Shown here piece by piece: positions 1-9,754 of a DNA stretch of 64,000 nucleotides (position 1 is the stretch's first letter; every line of letters begins with the position of its first letter). The stretch comes from Actinomycetota bacterium (GTDB taxonomy: Bacteria > Actinomycetota > Acidimicrobiia > Acidimicrobiales > Ilumatobacteraceae): assembly GCA_963169665.1 (NCBI GenBank), contig CAUJET010000037.1, forward strand, positions 1-64,000, in the 5' to 3' direction. Made by a program: the position numbers and the translations under genes. The notes beneath the pieces are model-generated. The model saw only the letters and a list, made by a program, of their open reading frames with translations, made no database searches and had not been told where the DNA came from.

Positions 1-721
1 CGAGCAGCATGCCCTTGGGCACGCGGGCGCCGATCTCACGGAAGCGTTCGGGCATGCGCAAGAAGTCGACGACCTCGGTGATCTCCTGCTTCACGCCGTC
101 GTAGCCGGCGATGTCGGCGAACGTGGTGGACGGCTTGTCGGGGTTGAAGGTCTTGGCCCGGCTCTTGCCGACCGACATGATGCTGCCCGCCTGGCCCATG
201 GCCCGGCGCTGCATCCACACGAAGAAGCCGATGAGGAGCAGGAACGGCAGCAGCAGTCCGGCCCAGCTCCAGAACCAACTGGTCTGCGGGGTCTTGAAGT
301 CGAGATCGACGTTCTGCTGACGCAGCAGGTCCTCGTCGGCCTCGCTGAGGCCACGCTGACCGCCACCCGTCGCGGTGAACGAATCACCGTTGTCGAGTTC
401 GCCGGTGATGCGGTTGTTGGTGTTGTTGACGACGACGCTCTTCACGTCGCCGCGCTCCACGAGTTGGATGAACTCGGTGTAGGTGAGCTGGTCGCCTTCC
501 TCGGTCGGCCAGAACCGTGGCAGCACGAACATCGCCACGAGCACGGCGACCATGACCGGCAGGGTCCATCGCGGCCAGCCGGCGCCGAACGACGGCTTGT
601 TGCCGTTGCCGCCGGGGCCACCGCTGCCACCGCGGTCGGGCGGCTGCTGGCCTGGCTGCTGGCGGCCGCCAGGGCTGCGACCGGGAGGAGGCGGCGGAGG
701 CGGCGGAGGCAGGTTGCTCAT
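1..721 (-). CDS. ftsH: FtsH ATP-dependent zinc metalloprotease, N-terminal part (cut by window edge)
   Basis: FtsH is a membrane-anchored AAA+ protease that degrades damaged or regulatory membrane and cytosolic proteins. About 240 N-terminal residues are visible. They run in the usual order: a Pro/Gly/Gln-rich cytosolic head (about 1-47), a first membrane segment (LPVMVAVLVAMFVL), the extracytoplasmic FtsH_ext region (GDQLTYTEFIQLVERGDV), a second membrane segment (GLLLPFLLLIGFFVW), then the start of the AAA module (TFADIAGYDGVKQEI, PKGMLL). The Walker motifs and HEXXH lie beyond the edge. The start is ATG at 721; a TAACAT box ends 6 nt upstream, so the mRNA is probably leaderless. The poly-proline head is long for the family. 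This is a separate gene from the divergent FtsH-like protein at 27156-28895. Confidence 0.93.
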   Translation of the reverse strand, partial: MSNLPPPPPPPPPGRSPGGRQQPGQQPPDRGGSGGPGGNGNKPSFGAGWPRWTLPVMVAVLVAMFVLPRFWPTEEGDQLTYTEFIQLVERGDVKSVVVNNTNNRITGELDNGDSFTATGGGQRGLSEADEDLLRQQNVDLDFKTPQTSWFWSWAGLLLPFLLLIGFFVWMQRRAMGQAGSIMSVGKSRAKTFNPDKPSTTFADIAGYDGVKQEITEVVDFLRMPERFREIGARVPKGMLL

Positions 722-727
722 GGACGT

Positions 728-733
728 ATGTTA
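728..733 (-). promoter_or_regulatory. -10 box of ftsH (leaderless)
   Basis: TAACAT on the minus strand with 6 nt to the ATG at 721. The -35 region (GTTTCA, 17 nt upstream) is weak. With this spacing, transcription would begin at or next to the start codon. Confidence 0.45.
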
Positions 734-821
734 CGGGCATCGGTGCGTCATGAAACGGTCGCACCCCCTGTCTGGGCCTGTTCGACCTTGTGGCATCCAC
801 CACTCATCCGGGCACCATCAG

Positions 822-827
822 TACGGT
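822..827 (+). promoter_or_regulatory. -10 box of the DUF3499 gene (leaderless)
   Basis: TACGGT lies 7 nt before the ATG at 835, supporting 835 over the in-frame upstream start. There is no Shine-Dalgarno sequence and no recognisable -35. Confidence 0.4.
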
Positions 828-834
828 GTTCTCG

Positions 835-1089
835 ATGTCCCGACAGTGCTCCCGCACCGGTTGTGCCGCGCCGGCCGACGCCACGTTGACGTATCAGTAC
901 GGTCGCTCCCTCGTGTGGCTCGACGAGCTCGCACCCGAGCGAGACCCGCACAGCTACGACCTGTGTCATCGACATGCGGAGCGGCTGTCGGTGCCGAACG
1001 GGTGGCGACTCGAGGATCGGCGTGACGCTCGTCGGCTCGTCGGTTCGGGTGCTGGCTCGTCGGCCGGAGCCCACCGCCTCGCCGGCTGA
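835..1089 (+). CDS. DUF3499 family protein
   Basis: An 84-residue protein opening MSRQCSRTGCAAPADATL with a later YDLCHRHAERLSVPNGW. This is the DUF3499 pattern of paired cysteines (CSRTGC) and a C-x-x-H (CHRH) near the middle, which looks like a small zinc site. The function is unknown. In actinobacteria the family usually lies beside phosphomannomutase and S-adenosylhomocysteine hydrolase genes, as here. The start is set at 835 because the family begins with MSRxC and a -10 box sits just upstream. Confidence 0.85.
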   Translation: MSRQCSRTGCAAPADATLTYQYGRSLVWLDELAPERDPHSYDLCHRHAERLSVPNGWRLEDRRDARRLVGSGAGSSAGAHRLAG

Positions 1090-1122
1090 CCGGCCCTCGC
1101 GCCCCTCGCGCCCCTCGCTCGG

Positions 1123-1128
1123 TACCCT
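1123..1128 (+). promoter_or_regulatory. -10 box of the CPBP protease gene (leaderless)
   Basis: TACCCT, 8 nt before the ATG at 1137. Just upstream are two direct copies of the 9-mer TCGCGCCCC. Confidence 0.4.
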
Positions 1129-1136
1129 GTGAGGCC

Positions 1137-1898
1137 ATGTCGCCGTCGCCGGGCACACCGGTCCCTCCCGTGCGCAACGTGCGTCCCGTGCGCCTCGGCG
1201 ACGGACAGAGCCGCATCACCGTCGGGGTCGCCGTCGCGACCTGGGCGGCGTGCTGGTTCGCCGGCAACCTGCTCGGCAGCGCCGTGCTCGCGGCGAGCGG
1301 ACACGACGCCGGAGCGGCAGACACCCCGATCTGGCTGACGATCCTCGGCGCCCTCGGCCTGTGGATCCCGACGTTGATCGGCCTGCAGTACACGAGCGTG
1401 CGCTTCGGCTTGAAGAGCCCGGTTCGCGACTACGGTCTGTCGTTCCGACCGATCGATCTCGTGGGTATCCCGATCGGCGTCCTCACCCAACTCGTGCTCG
1501 TCCGACTCCTGTACTGGCCGCTCGAGGAGATCTGGCCGGAGACGTTCTCCAGCCCGAAGGTGGAGGAGTCGGCACGCACGCTGTACGAGAGCGCGGACGG
1601 TCTGTGGTTGGTGGGCCTCGTGCTGCTGGTCGTCGTCGGCGCGCCGTTCGTCGAGGAACTGCTCTACCGAGGCCTGCTGCAGGGCGCGTTCCGGCGGCGG
1701 GTGAACGATGGCGTGGCGCTGGTGGTGGTGGCGCTGTGGTTCGCCCTGATCCACTTCCGGCCGGTCGAGTATCCCGGGTTGCTGGTGGTCGGGCTCGTGC
1801 TCGGCACCTGCGCGCTCGTGACCGATCGCATCGGGATGTGCATCGTCGCCCACTGCGCGTTCAACGCCACCGGCCTGGTGTGGGTCGCCACCCGATGA
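1137..1898 (+). CDS. CPBP-family intramembrane metalloprotease
   Basis: A 253-residue membrane protein of the CAAX-protease/bacteriocin-processing (CPBP, Abi) family. The three family motifs are present: EELLYRG at residues 173-179 (glutamate pair and arginine), F202-x3-H206 in ALIHF, and H239-x2-F242-N243. About six to seven hydrophobic segments can be counted. Substrates are unknown; in bacteria such enzymes are linked to membrane-protein processing or self-immunity. The stop codon lies inside a tandem repeat (1892-1934). The gene probably has its own leaderless promoter. Confidence 0.85.
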   Translation: MSPSPGTPVPPVRNVRPVRLGDGQSRITVGVAVATWAACWFAGNLLGSAVLAASGHDAGAADTPIWLTILGALGLWIPTLIGLQYTSVRFGLKSPVRDYGLSFRPIDLVGIPIGVLTQLVLVRLLYWPLEEIWPETFSSPKVEESARTLYESADGLWLVGLVLLVVVGAPFVEELLYRGLLQGAFRRRVNDGVALVVVALWFALIHFRPVEYPGLLVVGLVLGTCALVTDRIGMCIVAHCAFNATGLVWVATR

Positions 1899-1934
1899 CG
1901 CCCCATCCGATGACGCCCCATCCGATGACGCCCC
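1892..1934 (+). repeat. 15-bp-period tandem repeat across the CPBP stop codon
   Basis: Three perfect copies of CCGATGACGCCCC start at 1892, 1907 and 1922, separated by the two bases AT. The first copy contains the real stop codon (TGA 1896-1898), so the stop context is copied three times. Confidence 0.9.
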
Positions 1935-1950
1935 TGCGAGACTGTGGGCG

Positions 1951-4878
1951 ATGGTGGACGAACTGACCCCGCGCGCCCCCGACGAGGGATCGGACCCGTC
2001 CGAACTCGCGTCGACGGTCGTGCTCGACCAGCAACACGACCAGGACTGGCTGTCGGGCACAGCGGGCACAGGGGGCACAGGGGGCACGGCAGCCTCGCTG
2101 CCGCTGCGCATGTGGCGTCGTGCCGTGCGTCGCCCGCAGGAGTGGATCGATCGGCCGTGGCCCGCCGAGCGCATCGTGCGGTTCGTGATCACGCTGTTCC
2201 TGCTCGGTGGGTCGACACTGGCGGCGCTGCAAGTGGTCCATCCCGACCTCGTGTTCCGGAACAACACGCCGACCGGCGGCGACATGGGCGCCCATGTCAT
2301 GGGGCCCGCGTTCTTGCGCGACCACCTGCTGCCCAACCTGCAGCTGAGCGGGTGGAGCAACTATTGGTACGCCGGCTTCCCGATGTACCGCTTCTACATG
2401 GTGATCCCGGCGATCGCGATCGTGCTGCTGAACGTCGTGTTGCCGTACGGGATCGCGTTCAAGATCGTCGCCGTCGCCGGCATCGTCACCCTGCCGCTGT
2501 GCTGCTGGGCGTTCGGTCGGCTCGCCCGGTTCCGGTACCCGTTGCCCGAGCTGTTCGCGCTCGGCGGGATGCTGTTCCTGTTCGACGAGAGCTTCTCGAT
2601 CTACGGCGGCAACGTGAAGAGCACCATGGCGGGCGAGTTCTCGTTCTCCATCGCGCTGTCGCTCGGCATGCTGGGCCTCGGCCTGCTCGCCAACGGGCTC
2701 GAGACCGGCAAGCACCGCTCGAAGGCGGCGATCGTGCTCTCGCTCGCGTGCCTGTCGCACGGCATCGTGCTGATCTTCGTCGCGCTCGGCGCGCTGTTGC
2801 TGTGGATCGTGTGGATGGACCGCAAGCGGTTCGTCTACGGCTTCACCACCGGGCTCACGGCGTTCCTCCTGGCCGCGTTCTGGGTCGTGCCGTTCCTGTT
2901 CAACCACGCGTTCATGACCGACATGAAGTACGGCTTCCGGCCGTCGGGGGCGAGCGACTCGTTCTGGGACATGTTCTTCCCGCTCACCACGTTCTTCGAC
3001 GTGTTCATCACGACCTTCGCGGTCATCGGGTTCGTCGCGAGCGTCGCCCGCCGGCATCTGAACGGTTCGTGGATGGGCGTCACCGCGCTCGCGCTCGTGG
3101 CCGGTGTCTACGTCACCCGCGACAGCCTGCCGATCATCGGCCTGCTGTGGAACCCCCGCCTGCTGCCCTTCGTGTACATCCTGCGGTACCTGCTGATGAT
3201 GGTGGGCATCGTCGAGCTGGCGGCGATCGTCGCACGCGGTGCGAAGGGCGTGCGCGAGCTGCCCGAGGGCACGTGGACCAAGGTCGGCACGTCCGTGGCG
3301 GTCGTGGTCGGCGTCAGCGTGCTCTGCATCGAGCTGATGTTCTTCCGGGTGATGCCGGGTGCGAAGTTCACGACCCACAACGGTGAGTCCGTCTATTCCT
3401 GGGGCCCCATCTCGCTCACCGCCACGTCCACCGATGCGTTGAGCGACGCGTGGTCGCGTTACAACTTCACCGGCTACGAGGACAAGCCCGCGTACGGCGA
3501 GTACAAGGGACTCGTCGACACCATGGCCGGCCTCGGCGCCGATCCCGAGAACGGATGCGGCCGAGCGCTGTGGGAGAACAACAGCGACAACGGCAAGTAC
3601 GGCACCACCATGGCGTTGATGCTGCTGCCGCACTGGACCGACGGCTGCATCGCGAGCATGGAGGGCCTGTTCTTCGAGGCGTCGGGCACCACGCCGTACC
3701 ACTTCGTCACCGCGGCGGCGATGAGCGAGAGCAGCTCCAACCCGGTGCGTCAGCTGCGCTACGACAACAACAACGGCGCGCTCGGCGTGCAGTACCTGCA
3801 GGCGCTCGGCGTCAAGTACGTCATGGTGTTCACCGAGGCGGCGAAGAAGCAGGCCGACCTGCAGCCCGAGCTCACGATGGTGCGTCAGAGCGGTCCGTGG
3901 AACGTCTACGCAGTGGCCGACAGCGAACTGGTCGTGCCGCTCGCCGTGCAGCCGGTCGTGGTCGCCGAACGCGAGGGTGATCCGCGCGAACGCAATCTCG
4001 AGCTCGGCATGAGCTGGTTCCAGCACCAGGACGAGTGGGCGGCGCTGCCGGCCGACGACGGTCCCGACGAGTGGCAGCGCATCGAGGTCGCTCCCGACCT
4101 GGCGCGTCGCCAGGACGACCGGGTCGACATCGTCCTGCCCACGACCGACATCGCGCCCGTCGAGCTGCCGGCGGTCACCGTGAGCGACGTCGTGCTGGGC
4201 GACCAGGATCTGCGGTTCTCGGTCGACCAGATCGGTGTGCCGGTGCTGGTGCGCATGAGCTACTTCCCGAACTGGGAGGTGTCGGGCGCCGAGGGGCCGT
4301 ACCGCGTGGCGCCCAACCTGATGGTGGTGATCCCCACCGCGAACGACGTGCACTTCACCTACGGTCGGTCGCCGCTCGACGTGCTCGCGTACGTCCTCAC
4401 CGGCATCGGCATCCTGCTGCTGTTCGTCTGGCGCCGGATCGGTGACGTCGCGTACCCGTCGCCGCGGCCGCGCTCGGGGCTCGCAGCCTGGCTCGCCGAG
4501 CGCGACCAGCTCGACGACCAGTTCGACGACCGCTTCGACGACCGCTTCGACGACCGGTTCGACGACCGGCTCGTCGGTGGAGCGGGAGGCGATCCGTTGG
4601 TCGCGGGCAGCACCGTCGCCTCGGAGCAGATGTCCGATTGGGAGCGAGCTGCGGCTGATCCGACTGCGCCGATGGCCGCGTCCGATCTCGATCTCGCGCT
4701 CGATCTCGCGCTCGAGGGCGCCGTCGAACACCCTGTCGACGCCCCTGTCGATGGCTCTGTCGATGGCTCTGTCGATGGCCCTGTCGATGGCGGGCTCGAC
4801 GGCCAGCGCCGGGTGCCGCCTGACGTGCCAGCGGGTTCACTCGAGTCCGACCCCGACGACGTGGCAGATAGGTTGTGA
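1951..4878 (+). CDS. Large multi-membrane-spanning protein, PTPS-related (PF10131-like)
   Basis: A 975-residue integral membrane protein resembling the '6-pyruvoyl-tetrahydropterin synthase-related' membrane family. This family has the architecture of polytopic glycosyltransferase or YfhO-like proteins. Residues about 65-480 carry roughly ten membrane segments with conserved-looking loops (TGGDMGAHVMGP, YYWYAGFPMYRFYM-like region). Then follows a long soluble domain (about 485-800), a last membrane helix (LAYVLTGIGILLLFVW) and an Asp/Arg-rich tail with repeats. An N-terminal head of about 60 residues includes a GTAGTGGTGG stretch. A role in envelope polysaccharide is plausible because manB follows with a 4-bp GTGA overlap, but no catalytic residues are assigned. 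The start is ATG 1951. Confidence 0.7.
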   Translation: MVDELTPRAPDEGSDPSELASTVVLDQQHDQDWLSGTAGTGGTGGTAASLPLRMWRRAVRRPQEWIDRPWPAERIVRFVITLFLLGGSTLAALQVVHPDLVFRNNTPTGGDMGAHVMGPAFLRDHLLPNLQLSGWSNYWYAGFPMYRFYMVIPAIAIVLLNVVLPYGIAFKIVAVAGIVTLPLCCWAFGRLARFRYPLPELFALGGMLFLFDESFSIYGGNVKSTMAGEFSFSIALSLGMLGLGLLANGLETGKHRSKAAIVLSLACLSHGIVLIFVALGALLLWIVWMDRKRFVYGFTTGLTAFLLAAFWVVPFLFNHAFMTDMKYGFRPSGASDSFWDMFFPLTTFFDVFITTFAVIGFVASVARRHLNGSWMGVTALALVAGVYVTRDSLPIIGLLWNPRLLPFVYILRYLLMMVGIVELAAIVARGAKGVRELPEGTWTKVGTSVAVVVGVSVLCIELMFFRVMPGAKFTTHNGESVYSWGPISLTATSTDALSDAWSRYNFTGYEDKPAYGEYKGLVDTMAGLGADPENGCGRALWENNSDNGKYGTTMALMLLPHWTDGCIASMEGLFFEASGTTPYHFVTAAAMSESSSNPVRQLRYDNNNGALGVQYLQALGVKYVMVFTEAAKKQADLQPELTMVRQSGPWNVYAVADSELVVPLAVQPVVVAEREGDPRERNLELGMSWFQHQDEWAALPADDGPDEWQRIEVAPDLARRQDDRVDIVLPTTDIAPVELPAVTVSDVVLGDQDLRFSVDQIGVPVLVRMSYFPNWEVSGAEGPYRVAPNLMVVIPTANDVHFTYGRSPLDVLAYVLTGIGILLLFVWRRIGDVAYPSPRPRSGLAAWLAERDQLDDQFDDRFDDRFDDRFDDRLVGGAGGDPLVAGSTVASEQMSDWERAAADPTAPMAASDLDLALDLALEGAVEHPVDAPVDGSVDGSVDGPVDGGLDGQRRVPPDVPAGSLESDPDDVADRL
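4511..4571 (+). repeat. 12-bp tandem repeat encoding (FDDR)n
   Basis: About five copies of a TTCGACGACCGC-like unit inside the tail of the preceding gene encode FDDQ-FDDR-FDDR-FDDR-FDDR. Copies are nearly identical at DNA level, which suggests recent expansion. Confidence 0.85.
4735..4791 (+). repeat. 12-bp tandem repeat encoding (VDGS/P)n
   Basis: Repeats of GTCGATGGCTCT in the same tail encode VDAP-VDGS-VDGS-VDGP-VDGG. A preceding stretch encodes LDLALDLALEG, so most of the last 100 residues is low-complexity acidic sequence. Confidence 0.85.
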
Positions 4879-6272
4879 CGCGCATGGCCACCCAGTCCCA
4901 CACCTCAGCCTCCGACGCGCCGTTCGATCTCTCGACGATCGTGAAGGCCTACGACGTGCGCGGCACGGTTCCCGAGCAGATGAACGGCGCCGTCGCCCAT
5001 GCGCTCGGTGTCGCGTTCGCTCGGTTCGCGGGCGCTCGCACGGTCCTCGTTGGTCGCGACATGCGCCCATCGGGCGAGGAACTCGTCGACGAGTTCTCGC
5101 GTGGCGTGATGGAGCAGGGCGTCGACGTGATCGACCTCGGCCTCGCGTCGACCGATCTCGTCTACTACGCGGCCGGCACGCTCGACGCTCCGGGAGCGAT
5201 CTTCACGGCCTCGCACAACCCGGCGCAGTACAACGGGGTGAAGTTCTGCCTCGCCGGGGCGCGCCCGGTCGGCGTCGACACCGGGTTGGTCCAGGTCCGC
5301 GACGTCGCCCAGCAGGTGCTCGCGGGGGCCGGTCCGGGGCATGCCGCAGCGGCCGGTTCGCGTACGACCCGCAACCTCCTGTCGGCCTTCGCCGACCATG
5401 TGGTCTCGTTCATCGACACCACGGCACTGCGTCCGATGCGCGTCGTCGCCGACACCGCGAACGGCATGGGAGGCCTGGTCGTGCCAGCGGTGTTCGAGCG
5501 AATCCCGCAGATCACCCTCGAGGTGATGTACGGCGAGCTCGACGGGACGTTCCCGAACCACCCGGCCGACCCGCTGCAGCCCGAGAACCAGCGCGACCTG
5601 CAGGCCCGAGTGGTGTCGGGCGGGTTCGACGTCGGTCTCGCGTTCGACGGCGATGCAGACCGCGTGTTCGTGGTGGACGAGACCGGGCGCGGCCTGAGCG
5701 GTTCGACCACCACGGCGATGCTGGCTGCCACGATCCTGCGCTCGCACCCCGGCGCGACGATCCTGCACAACCTCATCTGCTCGCGCGCCGTGCCCGAGGT
5801 GATTCGCGAGGCCGGTGGTGTGCCGGTGCGCACCAAGGTCGGCCACTCGTTCATCAAACAGGTCATGGCCGACACCGGTGCCGTCTTCGGCGGCGAGCAT
5901 TCGGCGCACTACTACTTCCTCGACAACTTCCGTGCCGACAGCGGCTTGATCGCGAGCATGTTCGTGCTCGACGAACTCAGCCGCTCGCAGAGCCCCCTGT
6001 CGGTGGTGCGCAAGCCGTACGAGCGCTACTCCTCGAGCGGCGAGATCAACACGCAGGTCGACGATCCGCTCGCAGTGATCGAGCGCGTGGCGGCGTCGTT
6101 CGCCGACGCCGCGCAGGATCGGCTCGACGGACTCACGGTCGACTGCGGCCGCTGGTGGTTCAACCTGCGTCCGTCGAACACCGAGCCGCTCCTCCGGCTC
6201 AACCTCGAAGCACCGGATCGCGGCGAGTGCGACCAGCACGTCGTCGACGTGCTCGCGCTCATCACCGGATGA
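4875..6272 (+). CDS. manB: Phosphomannomutase/phosphoglucomutase
   Basis: A 465-residue alpha-D-phosphohexomutase that interconverts hexose 6- and 1-phosphates, feeding GDP-mannose and nucleotide-sugar synthesis. All four family signatures are present: the phosphoserine loop TASHNP (Ser113), the metal loop DGDADR, the sugar-binding loop GGEHSAHYY, and the phosphate-binding RPSNTEP near the C-terminus. GTG 4875 overlaps the upstream TGA, and ATG 4884 is an alternative start three codons in. The GTGA overlap implies translation coupled to the membrane protein upstream. Confidence 0.93.
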   Translation: MTRMATQSHTSASDAPFDLSTIVKAYDVRGTVPEQMNGAVAHALGVAFARFAGARTVLVGRDMRPSGEELVDEFSRGVMEQGVDVIDLGLASTDLVYYAAGTLDAPGAIFTASHNPAQYNGVKFCLAGARPVGVDTGLVQVRDVAQQVLAGAGPGHAAAAGSRTTRNLLSAFADHVVSFIDTTALRPMRVVADTANGMGGLVVPAVFERIPQITLEVMYGELDGTFPNHPADPLQPENQRDLQARVVSGGFDVGLAFDGDADRVFVVDETGRGLSGSTTTAMLAATILRSHPGATILHNLICSRAVPEVIREAGGVPVRTKVGHSFIKQVMADTGAVFGGEHSAHYYFLDNFRADSGLIASMFVLDELSRSQSPLSVVRKPYERYSSSGEINTQVDDPLAVIERVAASFADAAQDRLDGLTVDCGRWWFNLRPSNTEPLLRLNLEAPDRGECDQHVVDVLALITG

Positions 6273-6350
6273 CCGCCGATCCCGCCCCGTCCGAATCCCA
6301 TCCGCTCCCGCAGCTCCAGTAGCTCCCGTAGCTCCGATCCGAGGAATCAC

Positions 6351-6590
6351 ATGTCGCTCGACACCCGTCTGCTCGCCGTCTTGGCCTGTCCTGAGGACAA
6401 GGGTCCCCTCTACTACCTCGGCGACGCCGAGGGTGAGGGGTTGTACAACCCGCGTCTGCACCGCCGGTACCTCGTGCGCGACGGTATCCCCGTGATGCTG
6501 ATCGACGAAGCGGTCGCGGTCGACGACGTCGAGCACGGCGAGATCATGGCGCGGATCGCCCGCGACCAGCTCGCCCCGACGTTCGAGTAG
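6351..6590 (+). CDS. Trm112-family small protein
   Basis: A 79-residue Trm112/YcaR-type protein: LLAVLACPEDKGPLYYL, then RRYLVRDGIPVMLIDEA. Only one cysteine is kept in the CP motif, as in many bacterial members, so no zinc knuckle is expected. Eukaryotic and archaeal relatives activate methyltransferases; the bacterial role is unknown. It sits between manB and ahcY, a common actinobacterial arrangement. The intergenic stretch just before it (6300-6337) contains imperfect AGCTCC(C)GT repeats. The TAG stop is also the first three bases of the next gene's -10 box. Confidence 0.85.
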   Translation: MSLDTRLLAVLACPEDKGPLYYLGDAEGEGLYNPRLHRRYLVRDGIPVMLIDEAVAVDDVEHGEIMARIARDQLAPTFE

Positions 6591-6593
6591 AAT
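6588..6593 (+). promoter_or_regulatory. -10 box of the secreted repeat protein, overlapping the Trm112 stop
   Basis: TAGAAT: TAG (6588-6590) is the Trm112 stop codon. There are 9 nt to the ATG at 6603, so transcription would start very close to the start codon. Confidence 0.45.
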
Positions 6594-6602
6594 CAACGCT
6601 CT

Positions 6603-8027
6603 ATGGAGTTGAGTCGGCACTCGGAGTGGTATCGGCCACGGCGCTTCCACCCGGCGCGGTGGATGCGGCGGGGGCGGCGGATGGTCGCCGCGGTCGCACT
6701 CGTGGCCGTCGCGTCCGCACCGGCGGCGTTCGAGCTCGCGCCGGCCACGGTGTCGGCGGCACCCGACACCCTCGGTGCCGGCGGCGAGTACCACCCGTTG
6801 GCGCCGGCCCGCATCTACGACTCGCGCGACGGGTCGGCGGTCAACGAGCTCAGCCCCGGTCCGAAGCCGGCGACGCCCGCGCAGCCGACCTTCGACATCG
6901 ATCTGCTCGGTGTGGGTGGCGTCCCCGACCGGCCCGCCGACGTCCTCGCCGTGGTCGTGAACATCACGGTCACCGAACCGACCGCCGCCGGCTGGCTCAA
7001 CGCCTACGGCGCCGGCGCCAGCAGCGGTCTGGCCTCGATCGTCAACTTCACGGCCGGACAGACCGTGCCCAACCTGAGCATCGTCCGCCCGGGCGCCGAC
7101 GGCGATCTCACCGTCAAGCTGTTCACCCAGAACGTCTCGGCCACGGCCCATGTGGTGGTCGACGTGTTCGGCTGGTTCTCCACGTCGAACAATGCAGATC
7201 GCGGCGCACGTCTGGTGCCGATCACGCCCGGGCGTCTGCTCGACACCCGTGAGGGTGCCGGCGTCCCGCTCGGTCAGGCCAGTTCGGTCGAGCTCCAGGT
7301 GCGTGGTGCCACGTTGTCCACCGGTCAGGTGCTCGGCGCCGGCACCGACATCGTCGGCGTCGTGCTGAACGTCACCGGGATCAACCAGCAGGCCGACAGT
7401 ACGGGTACGTTCCTGTCGATCGCGCCCGAGCTCACCGCCGGCGTGCCGCCGTCGACATCGAACGTCAACCTGACGCGTGGCCAGATCAAGCCGAACATGG
7501 TGATCGTGCCCATCGGGGCCGACGGCAGCATCCGCCTGTACAACCATGCCGGATCCACCCACGTGGCGGTCGACGTCGCCGGCTACCTCACCACCACCGC
7601 CCCCGGCGCGCGTGCCGGCCGGGTCGTGCCGCTCACCACGCCGTACCGGGTGTTCGACACCCGCGAGACGCAGTGGGGCGCCGTGGCCCTCGGGCCCGGC
7701 CAGGCCGAGGACTGGAGCTTCGCCGACTTCGTCAACTCGGTGCGGATCGGTGGCGAGTGGGTCGGCGCGCAGAGCGCAGTGATCGGCAACCTCACCTCGG
7801 CAGAGCTCAAGCGGCAGTACTCCACGGTCGCGGTGAGCAGCTACCTCACGGTGTACCCGAGCGACCAGCCGCGCCCGAACGCGTCGAACGTGAACATGGT
7901 GGAGGGCGCCCCGGTGCCCAACCTGGCCATCATGAAGTACGGGGCCGCGTCGACGGTCCGCGTCTTCAACCTGGCGGGGTTCAACCACTACCTCTACGAC
8001 GCGTCCGCCGTCGTGCTCGACGACTGA
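6603..8027 (+). CDS. Secreted protein with three tandem actinobacterial repeat domains
   Basis: A 474-residue predicted exported protein. An Arg-rich head and a hydrophobic core (MVAAVALVAVASAPAAF) precede a likely cleavage site near VSA-AP (about residue 53). The mature part is three copies of a roughly 140-residue domain. Each opens with a P-x-R-(I/L/V)-x-D-(S/T)-R-(D/E) motif (ARIYDSRDG, GRLLDTREG, YRVFDTRET). Each contains an N-(F/L/M)-x-x-G-x-x-x-P-N-x-x-I motif (NFTAGQTVPNLSI, NLTRGQIKPNMVI, NMVEGAPVPNLAI), and each ends in a VDVxGY-like strand. Such domains are common on actinobacterial cell-surface proteins; binding partner and function are unknown. No catalytic motif is seen. It interrupts the usual Trm112-ahcY spacing. 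Confidence 0.75.
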   Translation: MELSRHSEWYRPRRFHPARWMRRGRRMVAAVALVAVASAPAAFELAPATVSAAPDTLGAGGEYHPLAPARIYDSRDGSAVNELSPGPKPATPAQPTFDIDLLGVGGVPDRPADVLAVVVNITVTEPTAAGWLNAYGAGASSGLASIVNFTAGQTVPNLSIVRPGADGDLTVKLFTQNVSATAHVVVDVFGWFSTSNNADRGARLVPITPGRLLDTREGAGVPLGQASSVELQVRGATLSTGQVLGAGTDIVGVVLNVTGINQQADSTGTFLSIAPELTAGVPPSTSNVNLTRGQIKPNMVIVPIGADGSIRLYNHAGSTHVAVDVAGYLTTTAPGARAGRVVPLTTPYRVFDTRETQWGAVALGPGQAEDWSFADFVNSVRIGGEWVGAQSAVIGNLTSAELKRQYSTVAVSSYLTVYPSDQPRPNASNVNMVEGAPVPNLAIMKYGAASTVRVFNLAGFNHYLYDASAVVLDD

Positions 8028-8054
8028 TCGACGGCTGATCGACGGCTGATCGAC
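8024..8054 (+). repeat. 11-bp-period tandem repeat across the stop codon
   Basis: Three copies of CTGATCGAC at 8024, 8035 and 8046, linked by GG. The first copy includes the gene's TGA stop (8025-8027). Confidence 0.9.
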
Positions 8055-8098
8055 CGGACATTCCCGTGCATGGACCGGGGAGCTCGGTGGTTCGCGGC

Positions 8099-8104
8099 TA
8101 GAAT
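8099..8104 (+). promoter_or_regulatory. -10 box of ahcY
   Basis: TAGAAT, 126 nt before the ahcY start. No good -35 is visible. If correct, it gives a leader of about 120 nt, unlike the leaderless genes around it. Confidence 0.4.
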
Positions 8105-8136
8105 CGCCCCGCTTCACGTGGGCTGATCCCCTCCCG

Positions 8137-8185
8137 CACCCTCGAGTGTCGAAGGTGGCGGTGACGAGCGTGCGCCAGTTGGCGC
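8137..8185 (+). promoter_or_regulatory. Two hairpins in the ahcY leader
   Basis: Hairpin 1 pairs CACC-TCGA (8137-8145) with TCGA-GGTG (8149-8157) around a GTG loop, with one mismatch. Hairpin 2 pairs GCGCC (8172-8176) with GGCGC (8181-8185) around AGTT. The sequence does not match the conserved cores of the SAH, SAM-II or SAM-IV riboswitches as I know them, so no riboswitch is claimed. Confidence 0.35.
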
Positions 8186-8230
8186 CGGCCCTCTTCCAGC
8201 TCTCGATTGCCATTCCCTGGAGGAACCCAC

Positions 8231-9682
<1,452 letters not shown>

Positions 9683-9700
9683 TCGTTCGAGTTCACCCGG

Positions 9701-9754
9701 TCGGCCGTCGTCGCCGATCCTTCGGGATCAGGCGGGGACGGCCGACGGCGTTTT
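9701..9754 (+). terminator. Rho-independent terminator after ahcY
   Basis: TCGGCCGTC (9701-9709) pairs with GACGGCCGA (9737-9745). Inside is CGCC-GATCC, a TTCG tetraloop, and GGATC-GGCG. The stem is followed by TTTT (9751-9754). It also contains the stop codon of the convergent gene, so it may act on both transcripts. Confidence 0.8.

Noticed and set aside
1944-3386. Long Arg-rich frames opposite or out of frame with real genes
   Set aside because: High GC opens spurious frames on both strands; they lack motifs and follow third-position composition of the true genes. The same reasoning removed the many other such frames.
4511-4791. CRISPR-like array
   Set aside because: The 12-bp repeats are in-frame coding tandem units without spacers.
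8111-8230. A SAM/SAH riboswitch in the ahcY leader
   Set aside because: Position and length fit, but the conserved cores of the SAH, SAM-II and SAM-IV classes could not be matched; only generic hairpins are seen.
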